DNA of 64,000 nucleotides. It comes from Bremerella sp. P1 (lineage in GTDB: Bacteria > Planctomycetota > Planctomycetia > Pirellulales > Pirellulaceae). The stretch lies in NCBI RefSeq assembly GCF_028748185.1, contig NZ_CP118164.1, forward strand, positions 1,054,001-1,118,000, given 5' to 3'. The notes below the pieces were generated by a model. It had not been told where the DNA came from. It made no database searches and saw only the letters and a program-made list of their open reading frames with translations. Shown here piece by piece: positions 50,255 through 58,784 of this stretch. The translations under genes were made by a program, and so were the position numbers. Numbering within the stretch: the stretch's first letter is position 1; every line of letters begins with the position of its first letter.

Positions 50255-51549
50255 CCGGTCGATTCCAGATCGAGGTATTCGACTGGGACGTTCTTGAAGA
50301 CCTCTTCCATGCTGGTTTCGCCGCGGGCGACTTTCAGCATGGCGGCCTTGCGGAACGTGATCATGCCCATCTCTTCGGCTAGTTTCTCCAACTCGTGGGT
50401 TGGCTTGCGATTGATGATGGCATCACGCAGCGTCTTGTTCATGGTGACCATCTCGAAGATCGCCGTGCGGCCGTTGTAGCCTTCGTTGTCTGCGGATGGG
50501 TCGGGGCCGTAGAAGTAGCTTCCTTGGCCATCTTCCAGGAGCGACTCGATATCGGCAAACGTGTTGCTGTTGGAACCCAGTTCATACTTCACGCGCGTGT
50601 CGGTATCGAGAACGCGGACCAGGCGCTGGGCAATGACACCCCGCAGGCAACTGGCTAGGAAGTAAGGATGGATGTCGAAGGACAACATGCTTTGCACGGC
50701 ACCGGTGGCGACCGGGGCGTGGAGCGTCGCGAAAACGAGGTGACCACTGTTGGCAGCCCGCACGGCGGTGATCGCCGTTTCCTTGTCGCGAATTTCGCCG
50801 ACCATGATGACATCGGGCTGCTGACGAATGACACCCCGCAAGAGATCGGAAAAGTCGAGACCAACCTTCATGTTGACCTGCGACTGGCGAATGCCTGGCA
50901 GCGAGAACTCGATGGGATCTTCCAGCGTGTTGATCTTGCGATTGCCATCGTTGAGATGCTGCAAGCAGGCATACAGCGTGGTCGTCTTACCGGTACCGGT
51001 GGGACCGGTGACCAGGATCAAGCCGGACGCCGACTGAAGCATTTCCATCAAGGCGTTGCGGTCGTGACGACCCAGCCCGATCTCGTCGATCGACAGCAAG
51101 TTGCTTTCCCGGTCCAACAAGCGGATCGTGAGGTCTTCTCCTTCGCGGGTCGGGATCAGGTTCAAACGCAGGTCGATGACCTTTTCGTCGTCGCGATAAA
51201 TCCAGCGACCATCCTGTGGTCGGCGACGCTCGGTGATATCGATCCCGGCGAGGGCCTTCACGTAGTTAAGCAGCTGACGACCTTCAGCCGACGGAAGGTT
51301 GGTGATCGTTCGCATCCGCCCCCACAATCGCATCGCGATCTGGTACTCAGGCTCGCCGGCGAAAATGAACAGGTCGCTCGCACCAGTCATCGACGAGTGC
51401 TCGATCAGAAGCCGCATCTGGGCTTCTGGCTCGAGGTTGCTCATATTGACGTGCGAAAAGTCGATCCCGTGCGAGTGTTCGCGCTTCTGAGAATGATCGG
51501 TCTCTTGCGAGTCGTCGATCCCGTTCGAATTATGTTTCTGCGTTGACAC
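50251..51549 (-). CDS. GspE/PulE-type secretion ATPase lacking the zinc motif
   Basis: 432 aa from a GTG at 51549 (SD-like CCAGCTGG is weak; an overlap of 20 nt with the upstream STAS gene suggests coupling). It lacks the usual N1E domain; the protein starts with a His/Ser-rich 35 residues and goes into the N2E domain. The ATPase core is complete: Walker A GPTGTGKTTTLYA, Asp box INTLEDPIEFSLPGIRQ, Walker B region QPDVIMVGEIRDKETA, His box ATLHAP. The four-cysteine zinc-binding module normally between the His box and GYxGR is replaced by DTRVKYELGSNSNTFADIES and then GYNGRTAIFEMV. It drives a type II or IV pilus-like assembly, or serves a regulatory role with the STAS partner. Confidence 0.85.
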   Translation of the reverse strand: MSTQKHNSNGIDDSQETDHSQKREHSHGIDFSHVNMSNLEPEAQMRLLIEHSSMTGASDLFIFAGEPEYQIAMRLWGRMRTITNLPSAEGRQLLNYVKALAGIDITERRRPQDGRWIYRDDEKVIDLRLNLIPTREGEDLTIRLLDRESNLLSIDEIGLGRHDRNALMEMLQSASGLILVTGPTGTGKTTTLYACLQHLNDGNRKINTLEDPIEFSLPGIRQSQVNMKVGLDFSDLLRGVIRQQPDVIMVGEIRDKETAITAVRAANSGHLVFATLHAPVATGAVQSMLSFDIHPYFLASCLRGVIAQRLVRVLDTDTRVKYELGSNSNTFADIESLLEDGQGSYFYGPDPSADNEGYNGRTAIFEMVTMNKTLRDAIINRKPTHELEKLAEEMGMITFRKAAMLKVARGETSMEEVFKNVPVEYLDLESTG

Positions 51550-51889
51550 CAGCTAGTTTCTCCGCTTCCACGGCGTTGGCCGCGCTATCAAAGACAAGAT
51601 CCATGCGCATCAGTTTGAAGACATTGGCGACAGCCGGAGGTGCCGAATAACAGATCATTCGCCCCCCCTTCTCCGCGAAACGCTTGTGACAAACCAGCAG
51701 CCAACCGATGCCGCTGGAGTCGATCACTTCCGCGTCTTTCAGGTCCAATAGCACCGTTAAAGTGTAGGCATCTGGCCCCAACAGACTCGAAATCGGTTCT
51801 TTATCGCGGGGGATGCCATCCTGGCTGACTTTGCCAGTTACGGCGATATGAACGTGGCTATCTTTCGTCGAGATGATCTGTAGATTCAT
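51530..51889 (-). CDS. STAS-domain anti-sigma-factor antagonist-like protein
   Basis: 119 aa from the ATG at 51889. The STAS fold shows LDLKDAEVIDSSGIGWLLVC, where the second Ser in DSSG aligns with the phosphorylated residue of SpoIIAA/RsbV. The N-terminal strands are unusually short and the sequence after HVHIAVTGKV contains an insertion (SQDGIPRDKEPISSLL). It may switch partners by serine phosphorylation. The close coupling with a GspE-like ATPase gene is unusual, since STAS proteins normally sit beside RsbW-like kinases or phosphatases; none is seen here. Confidence 0.85.
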   Translation of the reverse strand: MNLQIISTKDSHVHIAVTGKVSQDGIPRDKEPISSLLGPDAYTLTVLLDLKDAEVIDSSGIGWLLVCHKRFAEKGGRMICYSAPPAVANVFKLMRMDLVFDSAANAVEAEKLAGVNAET

Positions 51890-52027
51890 GAGCAAGCCAA
51901 GTCGTCGCGTCTCGCATTCGCGAAGCCGCTAATCCATTAAGTGGTCACATCAAGTAGTCATTCGACCCGCTGCGTTCCAGGAAAAGACTTGCCAGATGCC
52001 GTTGAGGCAACCAGCAAGCGGAGCAGC

Positions 52028-52804
52028 TTAATCGAACGTTCGGCAAATAAGTCCGCCATCGGCAAGGATGGTCGTCCCTGTAATGTAGGCACCGGCATCG
52101 CTACCTAGCAACAAGGCTGGCCCCACCATGTCAATTGTTTCGCCCCACCGTTTGACGGCGGTCCGCTCGGCGAAACGTTGTTTTTGCTCGTCATTCAACA
52201 AGCTCATGGGGAGGTCCGTCGCGATTGGGCCGGGGCAAATACAATTGACGGTAATGCCGTATGGCCCCAATTCTAACGCATGTGCCCTGGCCATCCCAAT
52301 AAGTGCTGCCTTCGTTCCCGAATACAGCCCTCGCCCAGGATTGGAAGCCATCGCCATCACGCTGGAAAGGTGAATGATTCGCCCCCAGCCTTTTTCCTTC
52401 ATGCTGGGAACAACATGACGAGCTAAACGCATGCACGCGCTAAAGTTCAGTTCTAACACTTCATCCCAAACTTCGTCGGTAGTTTCCGTTAAGTTTTGAG
52501 GTTTGTTTGTCCCGGCATTGTTCACCAAAACGTCGATACCGCCAAACGTTTGCAACACGTCGACGGCCATCGCATCGACCGCCGCGCGGTCTCCCATGTC
52601 GCATACGCGGTACTCGACCTGAACGCTCAGCCCCTGGGCGATCTCGTCGGCGGCCGCTTCCAGTTCGTCTTGATGCCGGGCGGTAATGCAGACATTCGCT
52701 CCGCATTCGGCGAAAGCTCGCGCGATGGTCTTGCCGATCCCCTTACTTCCCCCGGTGACGAGAACCGTGCGGTCTGTCAGATCAAAGAGGCTTTTTACGG
52801 ACAT
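52028..52804 (-). CDS. SDR-family oxidoreductase
   Basis: 258 aa from the ATG at 52804, preceded by CAGGAGA; the longer frame adds 29 residues without support. Rossmann motif VLVTGGSKGIGKTIA (about residues 14-28), NNAG at about 92-95 (DVLVNNAGTNKP), catalytic Ser in IIHLSSVMAM and the Tyr/Lys pair as Y-S-G-T-K (GLYSGTKAALIGM). PGPIATDLP follows. This is a classical SDR related to FabG, gluconate 5-dehydrogenase or glucose 1-dehydrogenase. The exact substrate is open. It is in line with leuB but separated by a strong terminator. Confidence 0.9.
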   Translation of the reverse strand: MSVKSLFDLTDRTVLVTGGSKGIGKTIARAFAECGANVCITARHQDELEAAADEIAQGLSVQVEYRVCDMGDRAAVDAMAVDVLQTFGGIDVLVNNAGTNKPQNLTETTDEVWDEVLELNFSACMRLARHVVPSMKEKGWGRIIHLSSVMAMASNPGRGLYSGTKAALIGMARAHALELGPYGITVNCICPGPIATDLPMSLLNDEQKQRFAERTAVKRWGETIDMVGPALLLGSDAGAYITGTTILADGGLICRTFD

Positions 52805-52847
52805 GGCAGTTCTCCTGTTTGCCTTCGGCGGAATGAGATGCGTATTT

Positions 52848-52888
52848 AAAAAAAGGGGCCGCGACCAAGTAGCTTGGTCGTGACCCCT
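52848..52888 (-). terminator. Intrinsic terminator of leuB
   Basis: On the minus strand: AGGGGTCACGACCAAG, 4-nt loop, CTTGGTCGCGGCCCCT (one mismatch), followed by seven T. It lies just after the leuB stop codon and before the SDR start. Confidence 0.9.
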
Positions 52889-52927
52889 CATCTGTTCTTA
52901 CTGTTCGCGGAAATCGACTGTGGGCTG

Positions 52928-54001
52928 TTAGCTGCCCAGTGCTTCGACAACCAGGTCGCCCACTTCGGAAGTACCATAGCCCATCTTGCCGGCACTTTGG
53001 CTCTTCATCTTGGTGCCGGTAACGGTCTGGATGGCCTTCAGAACGCGTGCCCCGGCAGCCGGCTGACCGGTGTGTTCCAGCAGCATGGCTGCGGCACTGA
53101 TCGCGGCGATCGGGTTGATCACGTTCTTGCCGGTGTACTTGGGAGCACTACCGCCCATTGGTTCGTACATGCTGGTTCCGCCGGCATCGGGGTTGATGTT
53201 GCCGCCGGCGGCCACACCCATGCCACCTTGCAGAATGCCTGCCAGGTCGGTGATGATGTCGCCGAACATGTTGGTCGTGGCGATCACGTCGTAGTACTCA
53301 GGATTCTTAACCATCCACATGCAGCAGGCATCGACGTGGTTGTAATCTGGCTCGACGTCGGGGTAATCCTTGGCCACTTCCTGGAACGTACGCCAGACGA
53401 GGTCGTGCCCGTAGGTCAGCACGTTGGTCTTGGCGACCAGGGTCAGCTTCTTACCCTTGGGGTTGTTTCGCTTCTGGGTGTATTCAAACGCCCAACGCAA
53501 CCAACGCTCGCAACCTTTGCGGGTATACATGGCCGTTTGCGTCGCGACTTCGTCCGCGGTTCCCTTCTTCAGAAAACCACCGACACCGGCGTAAAGGTCT
53601 TCGGTGTTTTCACGCACGACGACGAAATCGATTTCTTCCGGACCCTTGTCCTTCAGTGGAGTATCGACGCCGGGGTAGAGCTTGACCGGACGCAGGTTGA
53701 TGTATTGATCCAGCTGGAAACGCAGCTGCAGCAGCAGGCCTTTTTCCAAGATACCTGGGGCGACGTCAGGATGACCGATGGCACCCAAGAAGATAGCGTC
53801 GAACTTACGCAGCTCGTCGACGGCACCTTCTGGCAGAATTTCGCCCGTCTTCAGGTAGTGATCCCCACCAAAACCGAACTCGGTCTTTTCGATGGTAAAA
53901 CCTTCCAATTTGGCGGCCGCGTCCATGACTTTCAGGGCTTCCGCTGTAACTTCAGGTCCGGTTCCATCTCCACCAATAACGGCAATTTTCATGTTCGACA
54001 T
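52928..54001 (-). CDS. leuB: 3-isopropylmalate dehydrogenase-like (leuB family)
   Basis: 357 aa. Family motifs: IAVIGGDGTGPEVTAEAL, NLRPVKLYPGVDTPLKDK (substrate Arg), FVVVRENTEDLYAGVGGF, NVLTYGHDLVWRTF, VDACCMWMVKNPEYYDVIAT, NMFGDIITDLAGILQGGMG and the NAD-binding GSAPKYTGKNVINP. It oxidises and decarboxylates 3-isopropylmalate to 2-ketoisocaproate in leucine synthesis. The related isocitrate and tartrate dehydrogenases are possible but the lack of isocitrate signatures and the length favour LeuB. leuA lies about 7.3 kb away on the opposite strand, so the leucine genes are not in one operon. A second ATG at 53992 is an alternative start. Confidence 0.85.
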   Translation of the reverse strand: MSNMKIAVIGGDGTGPEVTAEALKVMDAAAKLEGFTIEKTEFGFGGDHYLKTGEILPEGAVDELRKFDAIFLGAIGHPDVAPGILEKGLLLQLRFQLDQYINLRPVKLYPGVDTPLKDKGPEEIDFVVVRENTEDLYAGVGGFLKKGTADEVATQTAMYTRKGCERWLRWAFEYTQKRNNPKGKKLTLVAKTNVLTYGHDLVWRTFQEVAKDYPDVEPDYNHVDACCMWMVKNPEYYDVIATTNMFGDIITDLAGILQGGMGVAAGGNINPDAGGTSMYEPMGGSAPKYTGKNVINPIAAISAAAMLLEHTGQPAAGARVLKAIQTVTGTKMKSQSAGKMGYGTSEVGDLVVEALGS

Positions 54002-54230
54002 CTTTTCGGAAGGTAGGGGTGCTTCTTATTGATAACCAAGACCGCCCAGGAATGGCCTGTTGCTAATCGATCAGGCTGACCTGCGGTCAAACCTTCAGTT
54101 TATCCGTCATTTGGAGGAGGAACAACGACCCCAACCACGTCGCGCCGCGTCAAAAGTACAGGCCTGCCTTACCCCTCCTAAACCAAGTCACCTGCACAAC
54201 TTACCCCTACTGCGAAGGCGAACCGACGGC

Positions 54231-55094
54231 TTACGCTGAGAAATTTGAGATCGCCCCCGGCGGCAGCGTCCCAAACCACAGGGCATTCGTCTGACCGCTG
54301 TAGTGCTTGATGAACTGCGCCGGCGTCTGCGTGACGACCTTATTTCGCGAATTGCTGTAGTGCCAGATGGTACCGTTGAGGAAGATCCCGATGTGCTTCT
54401 TGGGCACGTTCCGAATGGTTGTCTTGGTGCCGGTCGTGACGAAGCTGCTCGGGGCGCTGACAAACATGAGCCCTCGCTTGCCGGCCATTGTCTTGTTGTC
54501 GTACTCGGCCAACGAGGGACAAACCGCGAAGATCTCTTGCACGCGCAGACTGGCAGCCTCCCCTTTCCGCTTTTTGCCCGAGGTCATCCCGTGGCAGGTC
54601 AGCCCGGCGGTGATATCGAGGGCATGCCCCACGAAATGAGCACAATGATTGTTGCTCGTATCGGCGTAACCACTGGGGCAAATTTCGGCCATCGACTTGC
54701 CCAGGAATGAATTGAGCGAGAGCTTCCCCAATGCGGATGGCGCAGGGGCCTTCTTGGGCCCGGCCACTGGCGCTTTGGGTGCCGCGGCGACTGCCCCCGC
54801 AGGAGCGGAACCGGCGGCCTCGTTGAGCTTCTTGAGGGTGTTCTTACCGGGATCGACCTGCCCGTCTGGATTGCGCATGAATCGCTTTTGAAAAGCGTTG
54901 ATCGCCGCAACGGTTTCTGAAAACCGCGGAGGCGTCGCGATCAGCCCATCGTCGTCGCCGGGATGGCAATCGTTGTTTCCCAGGTTCTTCGCCGCAGCGG
55001 CCAGCAATCGCTGAACGGTTTTCACATCGGCCTTATGGTTGGTGGCGTTATGCCCCTTCTTTCGCCCCACACTCGCGCTGATCGATTCTGCCAT
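54231..55094 (-). CDS. Putative NlpC/P60-type cysteine peptidase with binding domain
   Basis: 287 aa from the ATG at 55094 (GGGGGAAC upstream); the longer frame is not supported. The N-terminal about 85 residues (KADVKTVQRLLAAAAKNLG, then FSETVAAINAFQKRFM and VDPGKNTLKKLNEAA) match a peptidoglycan-binding-like module. An Ala/Pro linker follows. The C-terminal half contains ADTSNNHCAHFVGHALDITA with a Cys-Ala-His-Phe-V signature and a His in KKHIGIFLNGTIWHYSNSR, the order expected of an NlpC/P60 or CHAP catalytic Cys and His. It would cut peptide links in cell wall or a related polymer. No signal peptide is seen, so export would need another route. Confidence 0.6.
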   Translation of the reverse strand: MAESISASVGRKKGHNATNHKADVKTVQRLLAAAAKNLGNNDCHPGDDDGLIATPPRFSETVAAINAFQKRFMRNPDGQVDPGKNTLKKLNEAAGSAPAGAVAAAPKAPVAGPKKAPAPSALGKLSLNSFLGKSMAEICPSGYADTSNNHCAHFVGHALDITAGLTCHGMTSGKKRKGEAASLRVQEIFAVCPSLAEYDNKTMAGKRGLMFVSAPSSFVTTGTKTTIRNVPKKHIGIFLNGTIWHYSNSRNKVVTQTPAQFIKHYSGQTNALWFGTLPPGAISNFSA

Positions 55095-55525
55095 GACACG
55101 TTCCCCCGTTGTCGTTTGACATAACCCACTCTGCTTGTCGCCCCAGAACGAGGTCGACACCACTCTGGCAAGTTCCCCCGAACGTCCTGAGCTGTACCCC
55201 CTCAGTCTACCAGTTGGCAATCGACCTCGACACCAAAAACCATGGATCCGCAAACACTCTGCCCTGGCTCCCGGATTTTGCCTATTCCTCCAATCGCACA
55301 TGAAGAGACAGTGAAGAAAACGTGATTTATTTGTTTCCCCACAGTCAACTTTGTTGTATATTGATCCTGCTTGTCTCTAAACTTGATCGTGTCGCTTTCA
55401 GCCATTTCCGAGGTGACGGCCGGTAGCGTCTAGATCATGCGTCTCGTTGGATGATCTACCCGAAAACACCTGTATTCTTAGCGTTTTACTAACTTCAGTA
55501 CTCCCTTAACGTTTCGGAGAATCCC

Positions 55526-56521
55526 ATGAGCGAACGCTCTCGCAAGCCTGGCTTTACGCTGGTCGAGCTTCTGGTGGTCATTGCGATCATCGGCATCCTG
55601 ATCGCACTTTTGTTGCCTGCGGTTCAACAAGCCCGGGAAGCAGCTCGCCGTATGCAGTGCACCAATCACCTGAAACAAATTGGCCTGGCGCTGCACAACT
55701 ACCACGATACCCATGGCAATTTTCCGTACGGCTATCGCCTAGGCAACATCGGCAATCGTGACTGCTGGTTTCAGCGGATCCTGCCGTTCGTCGAGCAAGA
55801 CGCGCTGCAAGATGTCTATGAAAAGTGCATCCGCACTCCAACGGCCGACGGAGGCAACCTGAGCGGCGGCACGTCGTACGTCTACACGGTTCCCTCGACC
55901 TTCCAAGGAAGCTTACTCGGCGGTGCGGTGATCGACATCTTCAACTGCCCTTCCGAACCGAACAGCCCCGGCTATTGCCGTGGCAACCAGGTTGGCAATT
56001 ACGTGCTGTGTAACGGTGCCGACTTCTTCAAGCGAACGGCCAATCCCTCGAACAGCACCAAGGGGATGTTCTACTACAATTCCAGCACTGGCTTTAACGA
56101 CCTGACCGATGGTAGCTCGAACACGGTCATGGGAAGTGAAGCGATCATTCGTGGTGCCAATCGTTCCGGGCACATCTACGATGCCGGTGGTTACTGGCAA
56201 GGATCGAATCACGGCGAAGGCTTCTTCTCAACGCAGCAAGCGCCGAACACCTCGCTGCCGGATTTGATCGTTCGTAGCGACACCAACAACAACGAATGCA
56301 CCAACGGCAACTGGGACCGAGTCGCTCCTTGCGAAGACGTTGGCTACGACGACAACAACTCCAGCGGCGGCTACCGTAACTCGGCTCGCAGCTACCACGC
56401 CGGCGGTGTGAACACGGTGCTGGGCGACGCCTCGGTTAGGTTTGTTCCCGAAACGATCGACCTGAGTACCTGGCGTGCGTTGGGAACGACCGGCAACGGC
56501 GAAGTGCTCGGCAACTTCTAA
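55526..56521 (+). CDS. DUF1559 prepilin-like protein
   Basis: 331 aa. Prepilin signal (SRKPGFTLVELLVVIAIIG) and the DUF1559 signature (QQAREAARRMQCTNHLKQIG); a Gly before Phe is the cleavage point. Later: DLTDGSSNTVMGSEAI, then YHAGGVNTVLGDASVRFVPETID at the C-terminus, all typical of the family. It is likely secreted and multimerised through the type II/IV pilus-like system. Paired with a lipoprotein gene 115 nt downstream, as at 26.7 kb. About 220 nt upstream hold its promoter; no clear motif. Confidence 0.93.
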   Translation: MSERSRKPGFTLVELLVVIAIIGILIALLLPAVQQAREAARRMQCTNHLKQIGLALHNYHDTHGNFPYGYRLGNIGNRDCWFQRILPFVEQDALQDVYEKCIRTPTADGGNLSGGTSYVYTVPSTFQGSLLGGAVIDIFNCPSEPNSPGYCRGNQVGNYVLCNGADFFKRTANPSNSTKGMFYYNSSTGFNDLTDGSSNTVMGSEAIIRGANRSGHIYDAGGYWQGSNHGEGFFSTQQAPNTSLPDLIVRSDTNNNECTNGNWDRVAPCEDVGYDDNNSSGGYRNSARSYHAGGVNTVLGDASVRFVPETIDLSTWRALGTTGNGEVLGNF

Positions 56522-56636
56522 TCTCGCCAGAGGATTAAGACCTCCGACAGGCAGTGCCCATCTTTCGCTTAAGCGTCGACGGCACTGCTTGTCTTTTATT
56601 CATTCTCGTTTCTTACTTACGACCGAGTTAATCGCG

Positions 56637-57074
56637 ATGAAACTTTCACCGACCCTCCTAACGACATGCCTTTTGTCGTGCAGTCTCTTACTTACCGCCG
56701 GTGGCTGCTCAGGCGGCAATGACGATGGTACCCTCCTGGTATCCGGAACGGTGACCTTTGACGGTAGTCCATTAGAATCAGGCAAAGTCATTCTCGAGCC
56801 GGTGGTAGCTGGGGGGCGCCCTTTCGCCGGTTCGATTCACGACGGCGCGTTTCAGCTTAGAGCAACGCCGGGCAAGAAGATCGTACGGATTACGGCAACG
56901 CGACTGGAAGACCCTAAGAAGGTTTCGGCAGAAATGCGACGCACAATGGAAGTCGGCGGCGCAGGGAGTGTGCCCGTTCAGTTTATTCCTACCCAGTACA
57001 ATCGCGATTCGGAACTAACCGTCGAGATCAATCCGGCTGGCGGCAATCAATTGACGTGGGAACTTACGAAGTAA
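56637..57074 (+). CDS. Small lipoprotein with carboxypeptidase-regulatory-like fold
   Basis: 145 aa from the ATG at 56637; the longer frame reads through the upstream spacer. The lipobox is LTAGGC. The mature beta-sandwich has LLVSGTVTFDGSPLESGKVIL, GSIHDGAFQLRATPGKKIVRI, then PTQYNRDSELTVEI, near-identical in order to the lipoprotein at 27823. It is the partner of the DUF1559 gene in front, likely on the outer membrane or S-layer side. Confidence 0.86.
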   Translation: MKLSPTLLTTCLLSCSLLLTAGGCSGGNDDGTLLVSGTVTFDGSPLESGKVILEPVVAGGRPFAGSIHDGAFQLRATPGKKIVRITATRLEDPKKVSAEMRRTMEVGGAGSVPVQFIPTQYNRDSELTVEINPAGGNQLTWELTK

Positions 57075-57186
57075 GCACGCTCCGGGAGATTGGCTTGGGG
57101 GCACATCGTCAGACATTCCACCTCTAGCGCACATTGACTGATGCGCAGTGGACTCTCAACCGTTCGTGCCGAGTTGAATCGGCTCG

Positions 57187-57501
57187 TTAGTTCTCGCTGA
57201 ACGAGATCTGCGCGGCTTGATTATCGCGACCGACAGGGTCTCGCATGTATTGCTGGTAGCAATCACGGCAGAGACGAAAATCCTGTGGCACTTGATCTTC
57301 GTGCAGCGTCGGGTCTTCGATGGGATAAACCTGTTCGAGAGTATCAGCGAGTACCGAGAGATTGTCTCGGTCGGTATCGTCGTAATCGGTTTCGTCGAAG
57401 TAAGGCTCAATCTCCAGAAACGCAGTGACACGAATCACAAAACACGGATCACTGCTTTTGTCAAAAACTTGCTGGCAACACTGGCAAGTAAATTGACTCA
57501 T
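57187..57501 (-). CDS. Small Cys-rich protein, likely zinc-binding
   Basis: 104 aa from the ATG at 57501 (AAGGACC upstream). The start has FTCQCCQQVFD and the end FRLCRDCYQQYM, giving C-x-C-C and C-x-x-C that could form one zinc site on each side of an acidic, helical centre (FDETDYDDTDRDNLSVLADTLEQV). It has the look of a two-zinc-knuckle protein. No family recognised. In line with the ferredoxin gene, but beyond its terminator. Confidence 0.65.
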   Translation of the reverse strand: MSQFTCQCCQQVFDKSSDPCFVIRVTAFLEIEPYFDETDYDDTDRDNLSVLADTLEQVYPIEDPTLHEDQVPQDFRLCRDCYQQYMRDPVGRDNQAAQISFSEN

Positions 57502-57737
57502 CAGATAGGTCCTTCCTTTGGTCACATGATAAGGCCGTGTGGGACACGGCAGGTAAGCAGTTTTTCATCCTACCCTCGTTAAACAATGCGAAGCAATACG
57601 AGTATGTGGAATAAAACGCTACCAGTGAGTTACCGCAAAAATAAGCGTGAAATCGCCTTGACTTCTTTGCGTGGAGTAGCTTTTCGCTGAAGGCTTTCAC
57701 ACGAATCATTTTCGCGCTTAGCTTTCCGCCGGCGCAT

Positions 57738-57775
57738 AAAAAAAGCCACAACGTTTTGGGTTGTGGCTTTTTTCT
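57738..57775 (-). terminator. Intrinsic terminator of the ferredoxin gene
   Basis: On the minus strand AAGCCACAACCC, short loop, GTTGTGGCTT followed by seven T; also A-rich on the other side, so it could act both ways. Confidence 0.9.
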
Positions 57776-57806
57776 TATTCGATCCGGCAAGCGGCCTGCC
57801 TGGCGA

Positions 57807-58085
57807 CTATTGGTCGGCCAGTGGCTCTTTCTTTTCGGTGATCACTTCGCACTGTGGTGCCATCTCGGCGTTCAACTCGATGAAGCCGTTCCATTCTTCT
57901 GGCACGTTGTCTTCGTGGAAGATGGCTTCCACAGGACACTCAGGCACACACGCTTCGCAGTCGATGCACTCTTCGGGATGAATGTAGAGAATCTTGTCCC
58001 CTTCGTAGAAGCACTCGACGGGGCACACAACAACGCAATCCGTGTACTTGCAGTTAAAGCACGGTTCGCAGACTACGTGAGTCAT
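57807..58085 (-). CDS. fdxA: 7Fe ferredoxin (FdxA type)
   Basis: 92 aa, AGGAGA before the ATG. The Cys pattern is that of [3Fe-4S][4Fe-4S] ferredoxins: [19 protein letters not shown] for the first half and [16 protein letters not shown] for the second, with PEEW and a Glu-rich tail. It shuttles electrons in the cytoplasm. The family is often used with pyruvate or 2-oxoglutarate ferredoxin oxidoreductases; none is visible in the window. Confidence 0.93.
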   Translation of the reverse strand: MTHVVCEPCFNCKYTDCVVVCPVECFYEGDKILYIHPEECIDCEACVPECPVEAIFHEDNVPEEWNGFIELNAEMAPQCEVITEKKEPLADQ

Positions 58086-58361
58086 CCTGGTATCTCCTGA
58101 CCACTAAAGCGGTGTTGAAAACATGTTTTCGCAAGCGGGGCAGCAACAGTTGATCTTGCCCCCAATCGCAAGTCGCGTCTATGAAAGGTATTCAGCAGCG
58201 ACCTTCTCCTCGTTTTTTATTCCTGTCTCAATAAGGTGTCAAGGCAGCCATGCCTCATTTGGCCCTATATCCCAAGTGAAAACCTGTATTGAGCTTAAGT
58301 CTCAAGTTAATTACTTTCTCTCAGTCTCAATTCGCCTCGATTTTACGCTCAGAGTGTATCC

Positions 58362-58739
58362 ATGAAAGCCAGTTCCACCGACCTTCAACTGCTGGAAGAC
58401 TTATTCGCAGCCCCTACCGCGAACTGGCGGCGGTTTATTGATCGCTATGCCAGCACCGTCATTCAGGTGGTGCAGCATGCCCGGCAGAGCCAAAAATGGA
58501 CGCTCACCCAAAAAGATGCCGACGCGGTCGTGGTCGCCACCTTCGAGCGATTGGCGGAAAATGACTTGGAGATTTTGCGTCGTTTCGACACAAGCGGCAG
58601 CTTCACGACATTTCTGACCGTGGCAGCCCGCCGAATCGTCATCCAGGAACTTCAAGACCGTGGAGCCGAGCAGCGAATTCAAACCGCGCTGAAAGATGAC
58701 TCCGCCCGGCGATTGCAGATACCAGGCTCGGCGGCGTAG
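58362..58739 (+). CDS. Sigma-70 region-2-like protein without region 4
   Basis: 125 aa. The segment of about residues 20-95 follows sigma region 2: WRRFIDRYASTVIQVVQ, then KDADAVVVATFERLAENDLE (in place of the usual DAEDLVQEVF), LRRFDTSGSFTTFLTVAARR (compare FRGSFRTWLxxIARN). There is no region 4 helix-turn-helix and the protein ends after a short tail. Such truncated sigma-like proteins may act as partial sigma factors or anti-sigma mimics. The role is unknown. No anti-sigma gene is adjacent. Confidence 0.68.
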   Translation: MKASSTDLQLLEDLFAAPTANWRRFIDRYASTVIQVVQHARQSQKWTLTQKDADAVVVATFERLAENDLEILRRFDTSGSFTTFLTVAARRIVIQELQDRGAEQRIQTALKDDSARRLQIPGSAA

Positions 58740-58784
58740 GCTCCGCTTCTACTCCTATCCCCTCTCCACCACGTCTAGATTCGA

